Shown here: piece after piece, positions 17,373 through 25,729 of the stretch
How positions within the stretch are numbered: the stretch's first letter is position 1
How the letters are laid out: every line of letters starts with the position of its first letter
Assembly: GCF_024497955.1 (NCBI RefSeq)
Contig: NZ_JANHKP010000016.1
Span: forward strand, 62,001-126,000
Length of the DNA: 64,000 bases
Direction of reading: 5' to 3'
Source of the DNA: Streptomyces sp. C10-9-1
Lineage (GTDB): Bacteria; Actinomycetota; Actinomycetes; Streptomycetales; Streptomycetaceae
Made by a program: the position numbers and the translations under genes
The notes under the pieces: generated by a model
Database searches by the model: none
What the model was told of the DNA's origin: nothing
The model's input: only the letters and a program-made list of their open reading frames with translations

Positions 17373-17382
17373 TCATCGGGGC

Positions 17383-18000
17383 ATGGATGCCACGATTCAC
17401 CTCGCCCAGCAGCCCGAGGCCGACGAACTGCTCGGGCGGAGCGCCCTCGCCGCCCTGGTCGGCATGCTGCTGGACCAGCAGGTCCCCATGGAGTGGGCGT
17501 TCACCGGCCCGTACACGCTCGCGCAGCGGCTCGGCGGCGACGACCTCGACGCGGGCGCGATCGCGGCCCAGGATCCGGAGGCCTTCGCCGACCTGCTCCG
17601 CCGCAAGCCCGCGGTGCACCGCTACCCCGGCTCGATGGCGAAGCGGGTGCAGGAGCTCTGCCGCCATCTCGTCGAGGAGTACGACGGCGACGCCGAGGCG
17701 GTCTGGCGGGACGTGGACAGCGGACCGGAGCTGCTGGCCCGGCTGCGTGCCCTGCCCGGGTACGGGGAGCAGAAGGCGCAGATCTTCCTCGCGCTGCTGG
17801 GCAAGCAGTACGGGGTGCGGCCGCGGGGCTGGCGGGAGGCGGCCGGCGTCTACGGCGAGGAGGGTGCCCACCGCTCGGCGGCGGACATCACGGGACCCGA
17901 GTCGCTGGCCCGGGTGCGCGCCTACAAGCAGGAGAGGAAGGCGGCGGCCGGACCCTCGGGTTCGGGCAAGCGTTCCGATCGCGCCAAAGGTGCCAAGTAG
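17383..18000 (+). CDS. HhH-GPD-type base excision repair protein
   Basis: The 205-residue soluble protein has helix-hairpin-helix GPD-like sequence: MLLDQQVPMEWAFTGPYTL near the N-terminus, then ELLARLRALPGYGEQKAQIFLALLGK, where LPGYGEQKA is the HhH hairpin. The usual catalytic Lys/Asp pair of endonuclease III is not obvious, and no iron-sulphur Cys cluster follows, which fits the short actinobacterial HhH-GPD proteins rather than true Nth. The C-terminus is Lys-rich and may bind DNA. It is 10 bp after the SDR gene and may be cotranscribed, although its job is unrelated. Confidence 0.85.
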   Translation: MDATIHLAQQPEADELLGRSALAALVGMLLDQQVPMEWAFTGPYTLAQRLGGDDLDAGAIAAQDPEAFADLLRRKPAVHRYPGSMAKRVQELCRHLVEEYDGDAEAVWRDVDSGPELLARLRALPGYGEQKAQIFLALLGKQYGVRPRGWREAAGVYGEEGAHRSAADITGPESLARVRAYKQERKAAAGPSGSGKRSDRAKGAK

Positions 18001-18147
18001 ACGCCAAACGGCGGCAGTTGGGGCGGAGGGATCTCGTCCGGGTGTCAATGGCATGAAATGCGCCGCCAGTTGTGACTGAAGTGTTCCCAGATCCGGATGA
18101 GATCGCTAACTTCCCTTCCACCCACGTTCGCATCGGGAAGGACCTCT

Positions 18148-19707
18148 GTGACCGTATCCCCTCGCAGAGCCGTGGCCACCCTGGCCGCAGCCGCACTCGC
18201 GACCCCGCTCCTGCTGGCGTCCGCCTCCCCTTCCGCAGCGCACCGCGCCGACCCCGGCGACCGGGCGGCGAAGGACGCGGCGAAGCTCGCCCGGAAACTG
18301 GTGGCCAGGGCGTCGGCCGACGACGCCTTCCGCCACCTGGAGAAGTTCCAGCAGATAGCAGACACCACCGACGGCCACCGCGCCGCCGGCTCGCTCGGCC
18401 ACGACGCCTCCGCCGCGTACGTGTACCAGCAGATGAAGCGCTGGGGCTACAACGTCTCCTACCAGACGTTCCAGTTCCCGTACACGGAGACCCAGGCCGA
18501 GGAGCTGTCGGTCGTCGCACCCGCCCCGCGGGACGTCGAGATCGCGGCGATGACCTACACGACGTCCACCCCGGTGGGCGGGATCACGGCCGCCCTGGCC
18601 GCCGTGCCGGTGGACGACACGACCGGCTGCGAGGCGGAGGACTACGCCTCGGCCACCTTCACGGGGAAGATCGCGCTGATCAAGCGCGGCGGCTGCACCT
18701 TCGCCCAGAAGCAGGCCACGGCGGCCGACGCGGGCGCGGTGGGCGCCATCGTCTACAACAACACCGACGGCGTGCTCTCCGGCACCCTCGGCGACGCCGC
18801 GGCCGGGCGCATCCCGACCGGCGGAGTGACCAAGGCGGCGGGCGAGCAGCTGGTGGCCGACCTGGCGACCGGGCCGGTGGAGGTCTCCCTGGAGATCCGC
18901 CAGCTCCAGCAGACGCGCACCACCCGCAACGTGATCGCCGAGACCAAGCGCGGCAACGCGGCCAACACCGTGATGCTCGGCTCCCACCTGGACTCGGTCA
19001 GCGAGGGTCCCGGCATCAACGACAACGGCTCCGGTTCCGCCGGTCTGCTGGAGGTCGCCGAGCAGCTGGCGAAGAAGGAGAAGCGGCCGGCCAACAAGGT
19101 CCGCTTCGCCTGGTGGTCGGCCGAGGAGAACGGCCTGCTCGGCTCCGAGCACTACGTCGCCGAACTCAGCGATCTCGGCAGGAAGGAGATCAAGCTCTAT
19201 CTGAACTTCGACATGATCGCCTCGCCGAACTACGGGCTCTTCGTCTACGACGGCGACGACTCCGACGGCGTCGGCGCCGGGCCGGGGCCGCAGGGCTCGG
19301 CGCAGCTGGAGCGCGACATCAACGCCTTCCTCGACCGCCGCGGCACCCCGCACGAGGGCACGGACTTCACCGGGCGCTCCGACTACGGCCCCTTCATCGA
19401 GGTGGGCATCCCCTCCGGCGGCACCTTCACCGGGGCGGAGGGCATCAAGACCGAGGCCCAGGCCGAGAAGTTCGGCGGTCAGGCGGGCGTGGCCTACGAC
19501 CCGAACTACCACGCCGCGGGCGACGACCTCGACAACATCAACATGGACGCCTTCGCCGTGAACATCGGCGTCATCGCCAACGCAGTGGGGACCTACGCCC
19601 ATGACATCAGCTCGCTCCGCACGCCGGTCGAGTCCGTTCCGACGGGCGGCGACGCGGGCAGCGGCGGCGGCCTGCACGACGGCCACGGCCACGAGGTGAC
19701 CGAGTAG
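18148..19707 (+). CDS. Secreted M28 zinc aminopeptidase with PA domain
   Basis: The 519-residue exported peptidase has a signal peptide (residues 1 to about 34, with a basic start VTVSPRRAVA), a protease-associated insert (about 140-255, FTGKIALIKRGGCTFAQKQ) and an M28 domain. The five metal ligands expected for two zincs are visible: His in LGSHLDSV, Asp in NDNGSG, Glu in SAEENG, Asp in NFDMI and His in YHAAGDD. It resembles the S. griseus aminopeptidase family, with a C-terminal Gly/His-rich extension. GTG 18148 is chosen because GAAGGA precedes it and the signal peptide follows; an in-frame ATG at 18097 lacks these. A strong terminator follows. Confidence 0.93.
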   Translation: MTVSPRRAVATLAAAALATPLLLASASPSAAHRADPGDRAAKDAAKLARKLVARASADDAFRHLEKFQQIADTTDGHRAAGSLGHDASAAYVYQQMKRWGYNVSYQTFQFPYTETQAEELSVVAPAPRDVEIAAMTYTTSTPVGGITAALAAVPVDDTTGCEAEDYASATFTGKIALIKRGGCTFAQKQATAADAGAVGAIVYNNTDGVLSGTLGDAAAGRIPTGGVTKAAGEQLVADLATGPVEVSLEIRQLQQTRTTRNVIAETKRGNAANTVMLGSHLDSVSEGPGINDNGSGSAGLLEVAEQLAKKEKRPANKVRFAWWSAEENGLLGSEHYVAELSDLGRKEIKLYLNFDMIASPNYGLFVYDGDDSDGVGAGPGPQGSAQLERDINAFLDRRGTPHEGTDFTGRSDYGPFIEVGIPSGGTFTGAEGIKTEAQAEKFGGQAGVAYDPNYHAAGDDLDNINMDAFAVNIGVIANAVGTYAHDISSLRTPVESVPTGGDAGSGGGLHDGHGHEVTE

Positions 19708-19756
19708 CACGCACACGAGACCCGTCCCGGCACCGGCTCCGGTGCCGCCGGACTCC

Positions 19757-19791
19757 CGGCACCCCCCGGCGCGACGCGCGCCGGGGGGTGC
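19757..19791 (+). terminator. Intrinsic terminator hairpin
   Basis: A perfect 16-bp stem (GGCACCCCCCGGCGCG and its complement) with a 3-nt loop lies 50 bp after the aminopeptidase stop. No T-run follows, as is common in Streptomyces. Confidence 0.85.
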
Positions 19792-20039
19792 CGTCGCCTG
19801 CGGGCGGTGCGGCAGGCCCACCGCGCGCGGCCTCCGGCCCCGCAGCCGGGTGCGGTGTCGGCCCCGGGCGGGTGCCTCCCGGTGCGGGTCCGCCGGCACC
19901 GGCACCCCGCCGACGGGCCCGCGACGGGAACCGGCACCCGCTCCGGGAGCCGGTTCCTCAGCTTCTGCCCGGGTTTCACCCTGATGGCCACCTGGCCTCG
20001 CGGCTGCGCCGGGAGCCCGTCGCCCGGTAGGCTTTCCGT

Positions 20040-20336
20040 GTGATCTTCAAGCGCATCGGCAACGGGCGGCCGTACCCCGACCACGGCCGGGAAAGCACCC
20101 GGCAGTGGGCGGACGTCGCGCCCCGCCCGGTCCGCCTCGACCAGCTCGTCACCACCAAGGGCCAGCTGGATCTCGAGACCCTGCTCGCGGAGGACTCGAC
20201 CTTCTACGGCGACCTCTTCGCCCATGTCGTGAAGTGGCAGGGCGACCTCTACCTGGAGGACGGCCTGCACCGCGCCGTGCGTGCGGCCCTCCAGCAGCGC
20301 CAGGTGCTGCACGCCCGGGTGCTCGAACTGGGCTGA
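20040..20336 (+). CDS. Conserved small protein, possibly VapB-like
   Basis: The 98-residue soluble protein starts MIFKRIGNGRPYPDHG and continues with a well-behaved mix of charged and hydrophobic residues (LDQLVTTKGQLDLETLLAED, YLEDGLHRAVRAALQQ). I remember near-identical proteins in other streptomycetes, some labelled VapB-family antitoxin, but no toxin gene is adjacent, so that label is doubtful. TAGGCT seven bases before the GTG looks like a -10 element, suggesting a leaderless mRNA. Confidence 0.75.
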   Translation: MIFKRIGNGRPYPDHGRESTRQWADVAPRPVRLDQLVTTKGQLDLETLLAEDSTFYGDLFAHVVKWQGDLYLEDGLHRAVRAALQQRQVLHARVLELG

Positions 20337-20579
20337 CCGGCTCCCCCGCGCCCGGCCTCCGGGCGCGGTCCGTGCGGCTTCCCGGACCGCCGGGCCCTGT
20401 CCGCGGTCCGGTGCGCCCGGAAGCGCTCCGGCAGCCCCGGGACCCGCCCGGTCCGCCCCCGCGTGACGGCCCGCCCAGCCTTCCTGCGTGCCTCCTTTCG
20501 AGGTCAATCGCCTCCCGGACGGACGCAGGCAGCTGATCGTTTAGTAGGCATGGCGCCGAGACGGCACTACGCTGCGCCC

Positions 20580-21203
20580 ATGAGCATGCTCACACCCCCC
20601 GGCATGGGCGGAAAGTACCGCATCACGGGCAACGCTTATCCCCGGATGCGACGCCCGCGGAGGCGCCGCAGAATCGTCTTCGCGGTCGTGGCCGCGGTGG
20701 TCGCCCTCGGCCTGGCCGGCTGGGGCACCGTCCAGCTCATCGACGCCTTCACCGGCGGGGACGAGACCACGGCCACCGCCGCGAAGAAGGCCCGGGAGTG
20801 CGAACCCGTCCCCGTCGTCTCCGCCGCGCCGCCCCCGCCGCCGCCCGGGGAGATCACCGTGAACGTCTACAACGCCACACCCCGCAGCGGACTGGCCAAG
20901 GCGGCCGCCGACGAGCTCAAGAAGCGCGGCTTCGCCATCGGGGAGATCGGCAACGCCACCGAGGAGTACGACAAGAAGGTGCCCGGCACCGCGGTGCTCC
21001 TCGGCGGTGCCACCGCCCACGACGGCCCCTTCCGGGTGCTCGGCACCCAGCTCACCGGCACCCAGCTCAAGACCGACACCCGCGAGGGCGCGGAGGTCGA
21101 CCTGATCATCGGCACGGCCTTCACCGCGCTGTCGCCCAAGGCCGAGGCCGACACCGCGCTGGCGGCGCTGAGCAAGCCGGCGCCCTCCCCTTCCGGCTGC
21201 TGA
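20580..21203 (+). CDS. LytR_C domain membrane protein
   Basis: The 207-residue protein has a basic cytoplasmic N-terminus (PRMRRPRRRRR), one transmembrane helix (about residues 32-52), a Pro-rich linker, and an extracytoplasmic LytR C-terminal domain (about 95-185: ITVNVYNATPRSGLAKAAADEL, GAEVDLIIG). Such proteins are linked to cell-envelope assembly but lack the LytR-CpsA-Psr transferase domain. TACGCT six bases before the ATG looks like a -10 box, again pointing to a leaderless start; an in-frame ATG at 20550 would add ten residues. It is convergent with upp. Confidence 0.82.
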   Translation: MSMLTPPGMGGKYRITGNAYPRMRRPRRRRRIVFAVVAAVVALGLAGWGTVQLIDAFTGGDETTATAAKKARECEPVPVVSAAPPPPPPGEITVNVYNATPRSGLAKAAADELKKRGFAIGEIGNATEEYDKKVPGTAVLLGGATAHDGPFRVLGTQLTGTQLKTDTREGAEVDLIIGTAFTALSPKAEADTALAALSKPAPSPSGC

Positions 21204-21237
21204 GCCCCGGGACGCCCGGACGGTCGCGGGACGCACC

Positions 21238-21267
21238 GGGCCGGCGGCGCCCTCGCGCCGCCGGCCC
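21238..21267. terminator. Bidirectional terminator hairpin
   Basis: A perfect 13-bp stem GGGCCGGCGGCGC with a CCTC loop lies between the convergent LytR_C and upp genes. Confidence 0.8.
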
Positions 21268-21292
21268 GGGCCGTCACCGTCGCCCTGCGGTG

Positions 21293-21928
21293 CTACTCCG
21301 CCGCGCCGTACATCCGGTCGCCCGCGTCCCCGAGGCCGGGCACGATGTAGCCGCTGTCGTTCAGCCGCTCGTCGACCGAGGCGGTGACCACGGTGACCGG
21401 GGTCCCGGCCAGCTCGCGCTCCATCACCGCCACGCCCTCGGGGGCGGCGAGCAGCACGACGGCCGTGACGTCGTCGGCACCCCGGTCGATCAGCTCGCGG
21501 ATCGCGGCCACCAGCGTGCCGCCCGTCGCCAGCATCGGATCCAGGACGTAGACCTGACGCCCGGAGAGGTCCTCGGGCATCCGGGTCGCGTAGGTCGACG
21601 CCTCCAGGGTCTCCTCGTTGCGGATCATCCCCAGGAAGCCCACCTCGGCGGTCGGCAGCAGCCGCACCATGCCGTCCAGCATGCCCAGGCCCGCGCGCAG
21701 GATGGGCACCACCAGCGGGCGGGGGTGGGAGAGCTTCACACCGGTCGTGCCGGTCACCGGGGTCTCGATGTCGACCTGCTCGGTGCGCACGTCCCGGGTG
21801 GCCTCGTAGGCGAGCAGGGTCACCAGCTCGTCGGCGAGGCGCCGGAAGGTGGGGGAGTCGGTGCGCCGGTCGCGCAGTGTGGTGAGTTTGTGCGCCACCA
21901 GCGGGTGGTCGACGACGTGGATCCGCAT
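21293..21928 (-). CDS. upp: Uracil phosphoribosyltransferase
   Basis: The 211-residue cytoplasmic salvage enzyme converts uracil and PRPP to UMP. It begins MRIHVVDHPLVAHKLTTLRD, has the flexible-loop region LVVPILRAGLGMLDG, the PRPP-binding motif VYVLDPMLATGGTL, and ends with the uracil-contact segment NDSGYIVPGLGDAGDRMYG. Length and motif order are those of full-length Upp. The ATG at 21928 is preferred over in-frame starts further upstream because the family's N-terminus begins there. It is monocistronic. Confidence 0.97.
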   Translation of the reverse strand: MRIHVVDHPLVAHKLTTLRDRRTDSPTFRRLADELVTLLAYEATRDVRTEQVDIETPVTGTTGVKLSHPRPLVVPILRAGLGMLDGMVRLLPTAEVGFLGMIRNEETLEASTYATRMPEDLSGRQVYVLDPMLATGGTLVAAIRELIDRGADDVTAVVLLAAPEGVAVMERELAGTPVTVVTASVDERLNDSGYIVPGLGDAGDRMYGAAE

Positions 21929-22038
21929 GGCGTCCACAGTAGCCCGCGCTCGCATCAACCCCTGCGCCGGAGGGAAGGTGGTGGGGTACCCCGGCCGCGG
22001 GACGGGGCGCAGTCAGAGTGCATGGGGTGGTGTGACCG

Positions 22039-22221
22039 ATGGCGGAGCCCGACCCGGAGCGTGCCGAGCACCCGGAGACCGACGCCGACCGGCGCAGGCG
22101 GCGCGCGCAGTTCCTGCGTGAGCTGAACGAGGCGAGGGCGCTCCGCGACCGGGTCCAGCCGAGGAAGGCGCGTGCGGCCCGGATGCGCCAGCAGATGCGT
22201 ATGAGGACCTTTCGCTGGTGA
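22039..22221 (+). CDS. Small basic conserved protein
   Basis: The 60-residue protein is very rich in Arg and Glu, with a predicted single amphipathic helix (RRRAQFLRELNEARALRDRV) and a basic C-terminus ending MRMRTFRW. It has no membrane segment. Amino acid use is unlike a chance frame, and its position between upp and the tadA pair suggests a real gene. It may bind nucleic acid, but that is inferred only from charge. Confidence 0.6.
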   Translation: MAEPDPERAEHPETDADRRRRRAQFLRELNEARALRDRVQPRKARAARMRQQMRMRTFRW

Positions 22222-22392
22222 TCCTCCGGGCCCCCGGGAGCCCTCCCTGCGGGGGACACGGCAGAACTGGTGGCCGACGCAACGCGGGAAGACCTCTCGC
22301 CCGGCGCATGTTTCTGCCACGATTCCGGGAGGGCGGGGCACGCACGCCGCGCACCGCCGGTCGTCACACCTCTGATCAGTGGGAGAGTCACG

Positions 22393-22917
22393 GTGTACTT
22401 CGCCGCACTGCTCGCGCGCACTCACGACGGGTGGCAAGCGAGCGACACAGAGCTCGACGATGTGGAGACCCTGTCGGACCTGGCCGACCTGGCCCGGGAC
22501 GCCTCGGTGGACGAGGACACGGTGGTCCTCTTCATCGAGCAGGAGGACGCCTGGTTCGGCGTCCTGCGGATCGAGGGGGAAGAGGACCCCCGGATCTTCG
22601 TCTCGGACGCGGCCGCGGCCGCACGCTCCTCGTACGGGGAGATCCTCACGACCGAACTGCTCGGCGGGGACGAGGACCCCGCCGACGACCTGGACGCACT
22701 CGACCTGGACGGCACCGAGGACGGCGAGCCGGACCGCGAGGACGGGGAGGGCGAGTCCTTCGGGGACGAGTCCGTCCCCGCGGGACCGGTCGGCGACCGG
22801 TCCGTGCTCGCGGACCTCGGCCTGTCGGAGTCGGACCTGCTGGCTCTGGGCTCCGAGGCGCTGCCCGAGATCACGGAGGCGCTCGGCGCCGGCGAGATCC
22901 TGGAGACCGTCCGCTGA
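22393..22917 (+). CDS. tRNA adenosine deaminase-associated protein
   Basis: The 174-residue acidic protein begins MYFAALLARTHDGWQASD and has an N-terminal globular region (residues 1-90) followed by an Asp/Glu-rich linker and a short C-terminal helical part (SVLADLGLSESDLLALGSEALPEITEALGAG). Actinobacterial genomes typically encode this protein directly before tadA, hence its name; its biochemical role is not established. The GTG has GGGAGAG upstream. It ends 9 bp before tadA, so they form one operon. Confidence 0.88.
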   Translation: MYFAALLARTHDGWQASDTELDDVETLSDLADLARDASVDEDTVVLFIEQEDAWFGVLRIEGEEDPRIFVSDAAAAARSSYGEILTTELLGGDEDPADDLDALDLDGTEDGEPDREDGEGESFGDESVPAGPVGDRSVLADLGLSESDLLALGSEALPEITEALGAGEILETVR

Positions 22918-22926
22918 CGCCCCCTG

Positions 22927-23478
22927 ATGAACCATCCGATGAACCGCCCGAAACCCTCTCGTACCCCCGGTCACCCCGGGAGTCCTGACACCCACGACCC
23001 CGACGCCGACCGCGTGCGCGGGCCCTGGCTGGCGCCGATGCGACGCGCGCTGACCGAGGCCGGGCGCGCGGCCGCCGCCGGGGATGTGCCCGTGGGTGCC
23101 GTCGTGCTGGCCGCCGACGGCACCCTGCTGGCCACCGGCCACAACGAGCGCGAGGCCGCCGGCGATCCGACGGCCCATGCCGAGGTGCTCGCCCTGCGGC
23201 GGGCCGCCGCACGGGTGGGCGCATGGCGCCTGACCGGCTGCACCCTGGTGGTCACGCTGGAGCCCTGCACCATGTGCGCGGGTGCCCTGGTGCAGTCCCG
23301 TGTGGAGCGCGTGGTCTACGGCGCCCGCGACGAGAAGGCGGGTGCCGCGGGCTCGCTGTGGGACCTGGTGCGCGACCGCCGGCTCAACCACCGGCCGGAA
23401 GTGATCGCGGGCGTGCTGGAGCAGGAGTGCTCCGAGGTGCTGACCCGCTTCTTCCGTGATCGCCCCGCACCGCTCTGA
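22927..23478 (+). CDS. tadA: tRNA-specific adenosine-34 deaminase
   Basis: The 183-residue zinc enzyme deaminates A34 to inosine in tRNA-Arg(ACG), whose gene is also in this window. It has the cytidine-deaminase-fold zinc motifs HAE (with the proton-shuttling Glu) and PCTMC, plus GARDEKAGAAGS. The first about 35 residues are a polar extension not needed for the fold, so the start could be one of several downstream codons; the ATG at 22927 is the first after the upstream gene. It is cotranscribed with the TadA-associated protein. Confidence 0.93.
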   Translation: MNHPMNRPKPSRTPGHPGSPDTHDPDADRVRGPWLAPMRRALTEAGRAAAAGDVPVGAVVLAADGTLLATGHNEREAAGDPTAHAEVLALRRAAARVGAWRLTGCTLVVTLEPCTMCAGALVQSRVERVVYGARDEKAGAAGSLWDLVRDRRLNHRPEVIAGVLEQECSEVLTRFFRDRPAPL

Positions 23479-23569
23479 CCTGCGGCCGCGCCCACGAGGC
23501 GGACGTCACCGCCGCAGAGTCGGGGAACCGATTTCGGAGCACGGCCTCCGGTGGGCTAGGATCTCTCCC

Positions 23570-23657
23570 GGTAGCGTGTCCGAGCGGCCGAAGGAGCTCG
23601 CCTCGAAAGCGAGTGTGGCGTAACCCGTCACCGTGGGTTCAAATCCCACCGCTACCG
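23570..23657 (+). tRNA. tRNA-Ser (CGA)
   Basis: The class II tRNA has acceptor stem GGTAGCG/CGCTACC, anticodon stem CTCGC/GCGAG around loop CTCGAAA (anticodon CGA), a long variable arm, and T-arm GTGGG-TTCAAAT-CCCAC. The discriminator is G. A strong terminator follows within five bases. Confidence 0.97.
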
Positions 23658-23661
23658 CTGT

Positions 23662-23701
23662 GGAAGGGGCGAACCGGTCGGAAGACCGGTTCGCCCCTTC
23701 C
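23662..23701 (+). terminator. tRNA-Ser(CGA) terminator
   Basis: A perfect 18-bp stem (GGAAGGGGCGAACCGGTC) with a GGAA tetraloop follows directly after the tRNA. Confidence 0.9.
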
Positions 23702-23860
23702 GGTTCGCCGAGCCGGTTTCCGCCTCGGTCTCCCGCCTCGGCCGGCCCCGGCGGCGGTCCCGGGTTCCCGGCCTCCGTCCGCGGCCGGAGCGGCCCCGGA
23801 GCGCTCGGCTAGACTCACGCCGCGCACGGACCGGGGCAGGGGCAGCAGGGAGAGCGGACG

Positions 23861-24025
23861 ATGGTTCAAGCCAAGAAGATCGCCCTCTACATAGTCGGCG
23901 TCTTCGTCCTGTACACGATCATCACCTCCCCCGCCAAGGCCGCCGACCTCGTGCAGATAGGGTTCGAGGGCATTTCGGACGCCGCCAAGGGCGTCGGAGA
24001 GTTCATGACCCAGCTCGTCAACTAG
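23861..24025 (+). CDS. Short conserved-looking exported peptide
   Basis: The 54-residue product starts MVQAKKIALYIVGVFVLYTI. It has one hydrophobic helix (residues 7-23) followed by a small polar domain (FEGISDAAKGVGEFMTQLVN). GGGAGAGCGG precedes the ATG. Composition is balanced, and low in Arg and Pro, which is rare for chance frames at this GC content. It may be a small membrane-tethered or secreted protein; I do not know its function. Confidence 0.65.
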   Translation: MVQAKKIALYIVGVFVLYTIITSPAKAADLVQIGFEGISDAAKGVGEFMTQLVN

Positions 24026-24079
24026 CCCGCCCGGCCCGGCGCCGGGACGGGCCCCCGCACTCGGCCCCGGGAGCCTTGC

Positions 24080-24373
24080 ATGATCCGCCATCTGGTCCTG
24101 TTCAAGCTCGACGAGGGAGTCCGCCGCGACGAGCCGCGCGTGCTGGCCGGTGCGCAGGCCTTCCGGGACCTCGACGGGGTCGTCCCCGAGCTGGAGTTCT
24201 GGGAGTGCGCCTGGAACATCACCGACCGGCCCATCGCCTACGACTTCGCCATCAACTCCGCCGTCGCGGACGCCGACGCGCTGAAGCGCTACCTGGAGCA
24301 CCCCGCCCACCAGGCCGCCGCCGCGCAGTGGCGGGAGTTCGCCACGTGGGTGATCGCCGACTACGAGTTCTGA
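24080..24373 (+). CDS. Dabb-family (stress-response A/B barrel) protein
   Basis: The 97-residue protein starts MIRHLVLFKLDEGV, the hallmark of the dimeric A/B barrel Dabb family, and continues with LEFWECAWNITDRPIAYDFAINS and HPAHQAAAAQWREFATWVIADYEF. Members are small dimeric proteins, some with cyclase or monooxygenase-like roles. It lies 54 bp after the small exported peptide and is followed by a clear terminator. Confidence 0.88.
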   Translation: MIRHLVLFKLDEGVRRDEPRVLAGAQAFRDLDGVVPELEFWECAWNITDRPIAYDFAINSAVADADALKRYLEHPAHQAAAAQWREFATWVIADYEF

Positions 24374-24391
24374 GCGGCTCCCGGCCCCGCA

Positions 24392-24423
24392 GGGACCCCC
24401 CGCCGGTCGCGGCGGGGGGTCCC
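24392..24423 (+). terminator. Intrinsic terminator hairpin
   Basis: A perfect 14-bp stem GGGACCCCCCGCCG with a 4-nt loop lies 18 bp after the Dabb gene stop. Confidence 0.85.
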
Positions 24424-24547
24424 CGCGTTCGCCGGGCCGGAGCCCCGCCCGGCGGCCCCGGCGGCGGCACCGGGAGCCGCGCCCCGGGCCCCTCCGCCCG
24501 CCTGCGAAGGCCGTCAACACGGCGTGACGAGGTGCTTGCACACAGTG

Positions 24548-24555
24548 GACATGTC
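24548..24555. promoter_or_regulatory. Palindrome GACATGTC before sigF-like gene
   Basis: The 8-bp palindrome lies 62 bp before the start of the first sigma factor gene. The same core occurs twice before the second sigma factor gene, which suggests a common regulator or promoter element. Confidence 0.4.
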
Positions 24556-24616
24556 TTGTGATGCTATGACCGCTTTTGACGGATGAGTTGACTGAAATCG
24601 ACCGCAAAGGGGTGGC

Positions 24617-25495
24617 GTGACCGTGCCGGCCAGTACTGCGCCTCAGGTGCCGCCCCAGAACGAGCGGCCCAACCAGTCCACCCCTGCCGCCGCGCCGGCC
24701 CCGCCCCGGCGTCCGGGCGCGCGGCCCCAGGGGCGCGGGGCGGACACCCGGGCCCTCACCCAGGTCCTCTTCGCCCGCCTCAAGGCGCTGGAGCCGGGCA
24801 CGCCCGAGCACGCCCGGGTGCGCGCGGCGCTCATCGAGGCCAACCTGCCGCTGGTGCGCTACGCGGCCGCCCGCTTCCGCTCGCGCAACGAGCCGATGGA
24901 GGACGTCGTCCAGGTCGGGACCATCGGTCTGATCAACGCCATCGACCGCTTCGACCCCGACCGCGGCGTGCAGTTCCCCACCTTCGCGATGCCCACGGTC
25001 GTGGGCGAGATCAAGCGCTACTTCCGGGACAACGTGCGCACCGTGCACGTGCCCCGGCGGCTGCACGAGCTGTGGGTCCAGGTCAACGGGGCCACCGAGG
25101 ACCTCACCACCGCCCACGGCCGCTCCCCGACGACCGCCGAGATCGCCGAGCGGCTGAAGATCGGCGAGGACGAGGTCCTCGCCTGCATCGAGGCCGGGCG
25201 CTCCTACCACGCCACCTCCCTGGAGGCCGCGCAGGAGGGCGACGGGATGCCCGGGCTGCTCGACCGGCTCGGCTACGAGGACCCCGCGCTGGCGGGCGTG
25301 GAGCACCGCGACCTCGTCCGCCATCTGCTGGTCCAGCTCCCCGAGCGGGAGCAGCGGATCCTGATGCTGCGTTACTACAGCAACCTGACGCAGTCCCAGA
25401 TCAGCCAGGAGCTCGGTGTCTCGCAGATGCACGTGTCAAGGCTTCTGGCCCGAAGCTTCGCGCGACTCCGATCCGCAAACAGGATCGAAGCGTAA
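24617..25495 (+). CDS. sigF: SigF-type sigma-70 family factor
   Basis: The 292-residue sigma factor belongs to the SigB/SigF/SigG group. A polar N-terminus (about residues 1-45) precedes region 2 (NLPLVRYAAARFRSRNEPMEDVVQVG, with the -10-binding helix), region 3, and region 4, with helix-turn-helix QSQISQELGVSQMHVSRLLARS. In Streptomyces the adjacent pair sigF and sigN matches this arrangement, and SigF acts in late sporulation; assigning the symbol by neighbourhood is an inference. It starts at a GTG with AAAGGGGTGG upstream. No anti-sigma gene is adjacent. Confidence 0.88.
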   Translation: MTVPASTAPQVPPQNERPNQSTPAAAPAPPRRPGARPQGRGADTRALTQVLFARLKALEPGTPEHARVRAALIEANLPLVRYAAARFRSRNEPMEDVVQVGTIGLINAIDRFDPDRGVQFPTFAMPTVVGEIKRYFRDNVRTVHVPRRLHELWVQVNGATEDLTTAHGRSPTTAEIAERLKIGEDEVLACIEAGRSYHATSLEAAQEGDGMPGLLDRLGYEDPALAGVEHRDLVRHLLVQLPEREQRILMLRYYSNLTQSQISQELGVSQMHVSRLLARSFARLRSANRIEA

Positions 25496-25507
25496 GCAGA
25501 ACGGGTA

Positions 25508-25534
25508 GACCCCTTCCGGGAAACGGAGGGGGTC
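25508..25534 (+). terminator. Terminator after sigF-like gene
   Basis: An 11-bp stem (GACCCCTTCCG with CGGAGGGGGTC, one wobble pair) with a 5-nt loop lies 12 bp after the stop. It implies that the two sigma genes are transcribed separately. Confidence 0.75.
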
Positions 25535-25584
25535 CCCAACCCCGAACACCCCTTGTTTCCTGGGGCTTTCCACCCGATACTTGT

Positions 25585-25618
25585 CGACATGTCGCTACAG
25601 CGCGTTGCCGACATGTGA
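25585..25618. promoter_or_regulatory. Paired GACATGT palindromes before sigN-like gene
   Basis: CGACATGTCG (25585-25594, a perfect 10-bp palindrome) and CGACATGTGA (25609-25618) have centres exactly 24 bp apart and lie 112-145 bp before the sigN-like start. The core matches the palindrome at 24548 before sigF. It looks like a two-site operator for a dimeric regulator. Confidence 0.5.
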
Positions 25619-25729
25619 CATTCTGCGGGAAGCGTGTTTGCCGTGGCCCCGCCGCCGGTATTCAGGTGGAGGCTGCGTTCCTCAGCCGGTCGCGGCCACC
25701 GCGACCGTCCGCGACCTCAAGGGGGTGGC

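Noticed and set aside
20040..20336. A VapBC toxin-antitoxin pair
   Set aside because: The product is sometimes labelled VapB-like, but no PIN-domain toxin gene is adjacent on either side.
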